A stretch of DNA of 9,855 nt from an uncultured Bacteroidales bacterium (lineage in GTDB: Bacteria > Bacteroidota > Bacteroidia > Bacteroidales > UBA932): positions 1-9,855 of the forward strand of contig CAMZCW010000074.1 of assembly GCA_947305045.1 (NCBI GenBank). The letters are read 5' to 3'. Positions 6,933-9,855 of the stretch are shown piece after piece. A program made the translations under genes and the position numbers. The notes beneath the pieces are model-generated. The model ran no database searches. It saw only the letters and a list, made by a program, of their open reading frames with translations, and was not told the origin of the DNA. The stretch's first letter is position 1. The number at the start of each line of letters is the position of its first letter.

Positions 6933-7685
6933 ATGAAAAAAGTGATTTATACCGTCCTTACGGGGAACTATGACCATCTGGCGCAGCCGGAGGTGGTGGA
7001 CCCCGCGTGGGACTATGTCTGCTTTACGGACAAGGCCGGGCAGGACGGTGTATGGCAGCTTCGGGAGATTCCCTTTGCATCGGCCTGCCCCATCCTGCGG
7101 GCCCGCTATGCCAAATTGCATCCGCATCAGCTGCTCCCGGAATATGAGATTTCCGTGTTCATGGACGCCAACCTGTGCATCACCGGGGAGGCTTTTTATG
7201 CGCGCCTGGCGGCCGTAGATGCCCCGCTGGCCCTGCTGGAGCACCCCTCGCGGGACTGCGTGTACGAGGAACTTCGCTACTGCTACCGCAAGGACAAACT
7301 CTCCACCCGTGCCGCCCGGAGCCTTTTGCGTTCATACAAACAGATGGCCATGCCGCGTCACTGCGGACTCTATGAAACCAATGTGGTGCTGCGCCATCAC
7401 ATGGATGCGGCTGTGGTGGCCCTGGACAATCGGTGGTGGACCCTGCTGGAGACATCCCGCTGCACACGGGACCAGCTGAGCCTCACGCCGGCCCTGCACC
7501 TGGAAGGGTTGCAGCCTGCGCTCCTGCTGGGCAAAGGCCTGAATGCCCGCAATGTGCCCTATATCCGCTATTCGCTCCATCCGTTGACGGGCAGGGAAAA
7601 TGTGCCCGGAAAGCTCAATTGGGCCAATCTGAAGTACAACCTGCGCCTGTTGTGGCGCCAATGCAATCTGCTATGGCTCAGGTAA
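6933..7685 (+). CDS. DUF616 (TOD1/MUCI70-like) glycosyltransferase
   Basis: 250 residues. MKKVIYTVLTGNYDHLAQPE, WDYVCFTD (26-33), ILRARYAKLHPHQLLPEY (54-71), ISVFMDANLCI (73-83) with the DXD-like MDAN, and LLEHPSRDCVYEE (101-113), in that order, are the hallmark of the DUF616/PF04765 glycosyltransferase-like domain, found in bacterial polysaccharide loci and in plant TOD1/MUCI70 proteins. LYETNVVLRHH and TRDQLSL (178-184) are the later conserved blocks. The donor and acceptor are unknown; transfer of a sugar to a surface glycan is inferred from the neighbours. Intact. It starts 7 bp after its promoter and its end overlaps the next gene by 13 bp, so the two are translationally coupled. Confidence 0.85.
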   Translation: MKKVIYTVLTGNYDHLAQPEVVDPAWDYVCFTDKAGQDGVWQLREIPFASACPILRARYAKLHPHQLLPEYEISVFMDANLCITGEAFYARLAAVDAPLALLEHPSRDCVYEELRYCYRKDKLSTRAARSLLRSYKQMAMPRHCGLYETNVVLRHHMDAAVVALDNRWWTLLETSRCTRDQLSLTPALHLEGLQPALLLGKGLNARNVPYIRYSLHPLTGRENVPGKLNWANLKYNLRLLWRQCNLLWLR

Positions 7686-8650
7686 GTGTGGTCATTGTCT
7701 GTATGGGAGACCCCGCCGTGCACCTGTATGCCTGCCTGGACAGCATGCTCGCGCAGAACCGGACGCCGCTGGATGTCTGGGTGGTGGGCTATCTCATGCG
7801 GGCAGAGCACCGGGAGGCCCTGGCCGCCCGCTATCCCGCCATCCATCTTATCGAAAGCGGGGAAGTACGGGGCTTTGCAGAGAATAACAACCTGGCCTTG
7901 AGGCAGATAGACAGCGATTACTGCTTTGTGGTCAATGACGATACCCTCCAGTCCATGCCGGTGGTGGACCGCCTGCTGGAGGACCTGAAAACGCTGCCGG
8001 AAAATGCTGCCGTGGTGCAGCCCAAAATTGTTTTTGCAGACGGCCGCGTGCAAACCTGTGGCCGCACCCCCTGGACCCCCTGGCGCTATGCCAAGCACTA
8101 CTTGCATTTGGTCGATGAAGGAAAGACGGAGGGCACTTTAGGTCCCACGTCCGAAGAAAAATATTTTTCGTGCGGTTGCTCGAAAAACCATTTTTCTTCG
8201 GACATCGCAACGCCAACGCACGATCATGAGCTATTGCAAACTTATACGTTAAATGGCGCGTGTTTTCTGATTAAGACAGCGGTGTTTAGGAAGATGGGGT
8301 GGTTCGATGAGCGGTACTTCTTTACGCCGGAGGACATTGCGCTGGGGCATGCGCTGAACGATGCCGGTTATACGGTGTGGGTGCATCCGGAGGTGAGCAT
8401 AACGCACCTGGCCGGGGGCTCGGTGAGTGCCATGGAGCAGGCTATCAAGCCCGCCCGTGTGCGCGGCTCCTTGATTTTCTATGGCGAACCGCTGTGGCTC
8501 AAGTGCTTTGTCTGGAGCGTGGAACTGGCACGATATATTAAAAACAGTATCCTGTGCCGAGAGGAGAACAAACAAACGGCCCGCAATGTGATGTATGCCG
8601 TTTTTTCCAAGGAAACGCCCAAAGAAATCTTCCTAAAGTTCAAGGTATGA
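7673..8650 (+). CDS. GT2 family glycosyltransferase, WbbL-like
   Basis: 325 residues from the ATG at 7673, which overlaps the end of the previous gene; an ATG at 7661 would add four residues, and the open frame back to 7433 lies inside the DUF616 gene. Motifs: MAQVSVVIVCMGDPAVHLYA strand-helix start, RGFAENNNLAL (66-76), CFVVNDDTLQ with NDD at 88-90 as the metal site, VVQPKIVFADGRVQTCG, then NGACFLIKTAVFRKMGWFDE (194-213) and FFTPEDIALGHAL with the acidic ED (220-221), followed by HPEVSITHLAGGS. This is the WbbL/rhamnosyltransferase-like layout. It likely adds one sugar to the growing lipid-linked glycan. Residues 159-177 are encoded by a strong inverted repeat, and the codons just after it are AT-rich compared with the rest, suggesting an inserted or replaced loop. 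The stop overlaps the next start (ATGA). Confidence 0.9.
   Translation: MAQVSVVIVCMGDPAVHLYACLDSMLAQNRTPLDVWVVGYLMRAEHREALAARYPAIHLIESGEVRGFAENNNLALRQIDSDYCFVVNDDTLQSMPVVDRLLEDLKTLPENAAVVQPKIVFADGRVQTCGRTPWTPWRYAKHYLHLVDEGKTEGTLGPTSEEKYFSCGCSKNHFSSDIATPTHDHELLQTYTLNGACFLIKTAVFRKMGWFDERYFFTPEDIALGHALNDAGYTVWVHPEVSITHLAGGSVSAMEQAIKPARVRGSLIFYGEPLWLKCFVWSVELARYIKNSILCREENKQTARNVMYAVFSKETPKEIFLKFKV
8149..8203 (+). repeat. Inverted repeat inside the GT2 gene
   Basis: GTCCGAAGAAAAA (8149-8161) is the exact reverse complement of 8191-8203. Pairing continues inward after a small asymmetric bulge with TTTTTCG (8164-8170) against CGAAAAA (8181-8187), leaving a 10-nt loop. Overlapping it is an alternative pairing of CGTGCG (8169-8174) with CGCACG (8217-8222) and GTTGC (8175-8179) with GCAAC (8207-8211). 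The repeat is in frame (SEEKYFSCGCSKNHFSSD) and lies in a linker between the two conserved halves of the transferase. Confidence 0.85.
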
Positions 8651-9777
8651 GCCGCGTCCTTGTCATTATTGTTTCCTATAACGGCATGCCCTGGCTGGAG
8701 CGGTGTCTCGGCTCCGTGTACCCAGGGGCAAATTCGGGCTGTTTTGCCCCGGAGTCGTCCGAACCCCCCTGTCCAGGGGCAAATTCGGGCTGCTTTGCCC
8801 TGGAGTCGTCCGAAACCCCCTGCCCAGGGGCAAATACGGGTCAATTTGCCCCGGACTTGTATGTGTGGGACAACGATTCCACGGACGGGAGTGCGGATTA
8901 TGTGGCGAAGCACTTCCCCGGGGCGCACCTGGTGCGCAGCGCGGAGAACGTGGGCTTTGCCAAGGCCAACAATATGGGCTTTCAGTACGCCCTGGACCAC
9001 GGCTATGACTACGTTTACCTCCTCAACCAGGATGCCTGGCTGGCCCCCGGCGCCCTGGAAACCCTCGTCACCACCGCCCAGGCCCACCCGGCCTACGCTG
9101 TCCTAAGCCCCCTCCAGTACCAGGACGGCTACCAAGCCTTCGATCCGCAATTTGCCAAGCTTTATCATGGCTCGGAGGAGGGTATGGGGTTACAAACCCA
9201 TGGCCACCCTCGGCCGTGCCCCGCAAGGGCAGATATCCCCTCGGGGATTATAGGGGGAAAATCTCTCCCGGGACGGGAGGGGCCCACAGCCCCGTCGTCA
9301 GCCGCGTTGCGAAATGGGAGGGGGCGCGAAGCGACGGTTTGTAACCCCATGCCCTCCGCAGAACCTGTTGAGGTTAAACGTATTATGGCGGCGCACTGGC
9401 TGGTGCCGGTGGGGGCGCTGAAGGCCGTAGGGCCGTTCGAGGAGGAACTGTTCCCACTGTATGGGCAGGACGACGACTGGTGCAATCGGGCAAGGTATCA
9501 CGGCTACAAGGTGGGCGTGGTGCCGGAGGCCAAGGCCGTGCACGACCGTGCGCGGCGGCAGGAATCCAAGGAAAAGGTGATTCATCGGAACTATTACACC
9601 GGCTCGCTCGTGCGCCTGTGCAACGTGAACCGTCCGCTCTGGGAGCGTTTTCTTTTTGTGTGTCTGTTTACGCTGGTAAAAAGCGTAAAATACGGCAGTG
9701 TGCTGCCCCTGAAGTACTTTTGGCAGCTCTGTCACCAGTTTCCTGCCATCCGGCGCTGTCGCAATCGGAAGGTATAA
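8647..9777 (+). CDS. GT2 family glycosyltransferase with two in-frame repeat insertions
   Basis: 376 residues; the start is the ATGA overlap with the preceding gene, and the GT fold begins there (MSRVLVIIVSYNGMPWLERC). Core motifs: LYVWDNDSTDGS (71-82), ENVGFAKANNMGF (100-112), YLLNQDAWL with NQD (127-129) at the metal site, RIMAAHWLVPVGALKAVGPF (245-264), YGQDDDWCNRARYHGYKVG (272-290) and a late HD (299-300). This is the layout of rhamnosyltransferase-like GT2 enzymes, normally near 260-290 residues. The excess is explained by two inserts: about residues 26-69, made of three tandem PGANSGCFAPESSEPPC-like units, and about residues 177-238, a structured element with terminal inverted repeats. 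Both lie between conserved blocks and keep the frame open. Whether the enlarged protein folds and works is unknown; without the inserts it is an ordinary transferase. Last gene of the operon starting at 6933. Confidence 0.88.
   Translation: MSRVLVIIVSYNGMPWLERCLGSVYPGANSGCFAPESSEPPCPGANSGCFALESSETPCPGANTGQFAPDLYVWDNDSTDGSADYVAKHFPGAHLVRSAENVGFAKANNMGFQYALDHGYDYVYLLNQDAWLAPGALETLVTTAQAHPAYAVLSPLQYQDGYQAFDPQFAKLYHGSEEGMGLQTHGHPRPCPARADIPSGIIGGKSLPGREGPTAPSSAALRNGRGREATVCNPMPSAEPVEVKRIMAAHWLVPVGALKAVGPFEEELFPLYGQDDDWCNRARYHGYKVGVVPEAKAVHDRARRQESKEKVIHRNYYTGSLVRLCNVNRPLWERFLFVCLFTLVKSVKYGSVLPLKYFWQLCHQFPAIRRCRNRKV
8722..8855 (+). repeat. 51-bp direct repeat array, about 2.6 copies, each with a hairpin
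   Basis: Copies start at 8722, 8773 and 8824 with an exact 51-bp (17-codon) period; the third stops after about 32 bp. Each holds GGGGCAAA followed after about 10 nt by TTTGCCCC (copy 2 ends TTTGCCCT, still pairing through a G-T wobble; copy 3 extends the stem by one A-T pair). Units 1 and 2 read PGANSGCFAPESSEPPC and PGANSGCFALESSETPC; unit 3 reads PGANTGQFAP. The array is also open in both other plus frames and in a minus frame. Confidence 0.93.
9177..9357 (+). mobile_element. MITE-like element with 22-bp terminal inverted repeats, inserted in a GT2 gene
   Basis: The left end, 9177-9198 (starts GGAGGGTATGGGG, ends TTACAAACC), is the reverse complement of 9336-9357 except for one position, 9183/9351, which is a G-T wobble. 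The 137-bp interior carries a row of small hairpins: TGCCC/GGGCA (9217-9231), ATCCCC/GGGGAT (9235-9248), CTCCCG/CGGGAG (9265-9279) and CCGTCG/CGACGG (9292-9297 with 9332-9337). It encodes no transposase, and I see no clear target-site duplication. It reads in frame through the host gene and is also open on the minus strand. The overall form is that of a non-autonomous element or a structured repeat; the family is not recognised. Confidence 0.75.
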
Positions 9778-9779
9778 TA

Positions 9780-9811
9780 TTTGTAATATCGGCTTAAGTT
9801 ATTTATCTTTG
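9780..9811 (+). promoter_or_regulatory. Promoter for the gene at the right edge
   Basis: TTTG (9780-9783), 20-bp spacer, TATCTTTG (9804-9811): a full Bacteroidetes consensus match just after the end of the last glycosyltransferase. It marks the start of a new transcription unit. No terminator is seen between 9777 and this promoter. Confidence 0.75.
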
Positions 9812-9835
9812 TAAGATTTAAGATTACATGACAAA

Positions 9836-9855
9836 ATGGCAATAGCAGATATTCT
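9836..9855 (+). CDS. Start of an unidentified gene (six codons visible)
   Basis: ATG at 9836 opens MAIADI and runs off the window, 24 bp after a good promoter and behind an A-rich leader. The earlier ATG at 9828 meets a stop after five codons. Too short to identify. Confidence 0.4.

Noticed and set aside
6873..7244. N-terminal extension of the minus-strand GT2 up to 7244
   Set aside because: The extension is antisense to the DUF616 gene and crosses two consensus promoters; the GT fold starts at the ATG at 6872.
7433..7672. N-terminal extension of the middle GT2 back to 7433
   Set aside because: It lies wholly inside the DUF616 coding region in another frame; the GT strand MAQVSVVIV begins at 7673.
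8722..8855. Regularly spaced repeats, possible CRISPR array
   Set aside because: The whole 51-bp unit, including the part between palindromes, is repeated almost unchanged; there are no unique spacers, only 2.6 copies, and the array is in frame within a gene.
9777..9789. ATATT-TGT-AATAT palindrome after the last GT2, as a terminator or operator
   Set aside because: Only five A-T pairs, no GC stem or T run; it overlaps the -33 box but is too short to claim as an operator.

Overview
The window looks like chromosomal DNA from a Bacteroidales-type bacterium of fairly high GC. The evidence is promoters of the Bacteroidetes form (TTTG, a spacer of about 20 bp, TAnnTTTG), A-rich leaders without Shine-Dalgarno sequences, a serine palmitoyltransferase of the Bacteroides sphingolipid type, and GT2/DUF616/flippase polysaccharide genes. 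I do not assign a genus.

Left half (1-4600), core metabolism. A partial YczE-like membrane protein gene runs off the left edge on the minus strand. Diverging from it is a 418-residue aspartokinase-like protein with two good ThrA-type ACT domains but a kinase domain that has lost its signature motifs. It ends at a bidirectional terminator shared with the convergent serine palmitoyltransferase gene (spt). Divergent from spt is glnS, which ends at a terminator overlapping the 3' end of the next gene.

Right half (4600-9855), surface polysaccharide assembly. A minus-strand pair (GT2 glycosyltransferase, then a Wzx-type flippase) and a plus-strand trio (DUF616-type glycosyltransferase, GT2, GT2, all overlapping) diverge from a 60-bp intergenic region. 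Its two promoters interleave and fire almost at the start codons. Together these genes could build and export a lipid-linked glycan. A strong promoter at the right edge starts another gene.

The unusual part lies in the last two glycosyltransferase genes. (1) A 51-bp direct repeat, 2.6 copies, each holding a GGGGCAAA/TTTGCCCC hairpin, sits in frame in the N-terminal region of the last GT2. (2) A 181-bp MITE-like element with 22-bp terminal inverted repeats sits in frame in the same gene. Its symmetry centre puts both strands in the same codon register and both are open, so inversion or insertion in either orientation would keep the gene readable while changing about 45 residues. (3) A 13-bp perfect inverted repeat, extended by further pairing, lies inside the preceding GT2 next to a local shift to AT-rich codons. 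These resemble, in principle, palindromic elements that tolerate insertion into proteins (as with Rickettsia palindromic elements) or a glycosyltransferase diversification locus. Neither reading is proven by sequence alone.
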